Assembly: GCA_002314835.1 (NCBI GenBank)
Contig: DCHM01000047.1
Location: 48,005 to 54,203 of the forward strand
Direction: 5' to 3'
Length of the DNA stretch: 6,199 bases
Source: Clostridiales bacterium UBA1752
GTDB taxonomy: Bacteria; Bacillota; Clostridia; Oscillospirales; CAG-382
The translations under genes were made by a program, and so were the position numbers. Below the pieces are notes generated by a model. It searched no databases and was not told the origin of the DNA. It saw only the letters and a program-made list of their open reading frames with translations. This document shows, one piece after another, positions 6,170 to 6,199 of this stretch. Numbering within the stretch: the stretch's first letter is position 1; every line of letters begins with the position of its first letter.

Positions 6170-6198
6170 ATTATAATCTTTTGAGAGCAAAAAATCAA
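6170..6198 (-). promoter_or_regulatory. Sigma-70/sigma-A-type promoter of the serine hydrolase gene
   Basis: The minus strand reads TTGATT (6198-6193), a 17-nt spacer and a perfect TATAAT (6175-6170). Transcription should start near 6163, about 22 nt before the ATG at 6141. Hexamers and spacing match those of the promoter of the downstream membrane protein gene exactly. Confidence 0.78.
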
Positions 6199-6199
6199 G

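Noticed and set aside
1..6199. tRNA or rRNA genes, CRISPR arrays, insertion sequences, phage genes
   Set aside because: I saw no repeat-spacer pattern, transposase, terminal inverted repeats or structural RNA; the gaps are short and are filled by promoters and one terminator.

Overview
All six recognisable genes lie on the minus strand, so the window reads from its right end to its left. Base composition is roughly balanced. The Shine-Dalgarno sites are of the GGAGG/AGGAG type and promoters are sigma-70/sigma-A-like with short leaders of about 22-24 nt. One exported protein ends in a single membrane anchor plus a basic tail. Together this suggests a Gram-positive-type bacterium, perhaps an uncultivated member of the Clostridia (Bacillota). 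That assignment is an inference; no marker gene is present.

Right part (6199 to about 3510), three genes. A promoter at the edge (TTGATT-17-TATAAT) drives a serine hydrolase of the beta-lactamase class C/penicillin-binding family (5149-6141) without a signal peptide. A second promoter with the same hexamers and spacing drives a 200-residue membrane protein with about six helices (4454-5056). An exported 269-residue protein with a signal peptide and a C-terminal membrane anchor (3569-4378) follows. Its 75-nt upstream gap has no convincing promoter, so it is probably co-transcribed with the membrane protein. A strong intrinsic terminator at 3512-3549 closes this part.

Left part (about 3491 to 1), a compact lipid-type operon. 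A near-consensus promoter (TTGACA-17-TATACT) precedes four tightly packed genes. These are a long-chain acyl-CoA synthetase-like adenylating enzyme fused at its C-terminus to an acyl/peptidyl carrier domain (1509-3413), two different PlsC-type glycerolipid acyltransferases (905-1519 and 303-908), and the N-terminal 100 residues of a second adenylating enzyme (1-302), cut by the window edge. The junctions are an 11-nt overlap, a 4-nt ATGA overlap and a direct TAA/ATG abutment, which points to translational coupling.

A reasonable reading of the operon is that a fatty acid is adenylated, loaded onto the fused carrier domain, and passed by the acyltransferases to a glycerol-phosphate or lysolipid type acceptor. 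The second ligase would supply another acyl group or another step. This resembles the logic of the two-domain Aas enzyme (acyl-ACP synthetase plus acyltransferase), but split into separate genes with a dedicated carrier. The substrate and product cannot be read from the sequence. This operon is the most interesting part of the window.
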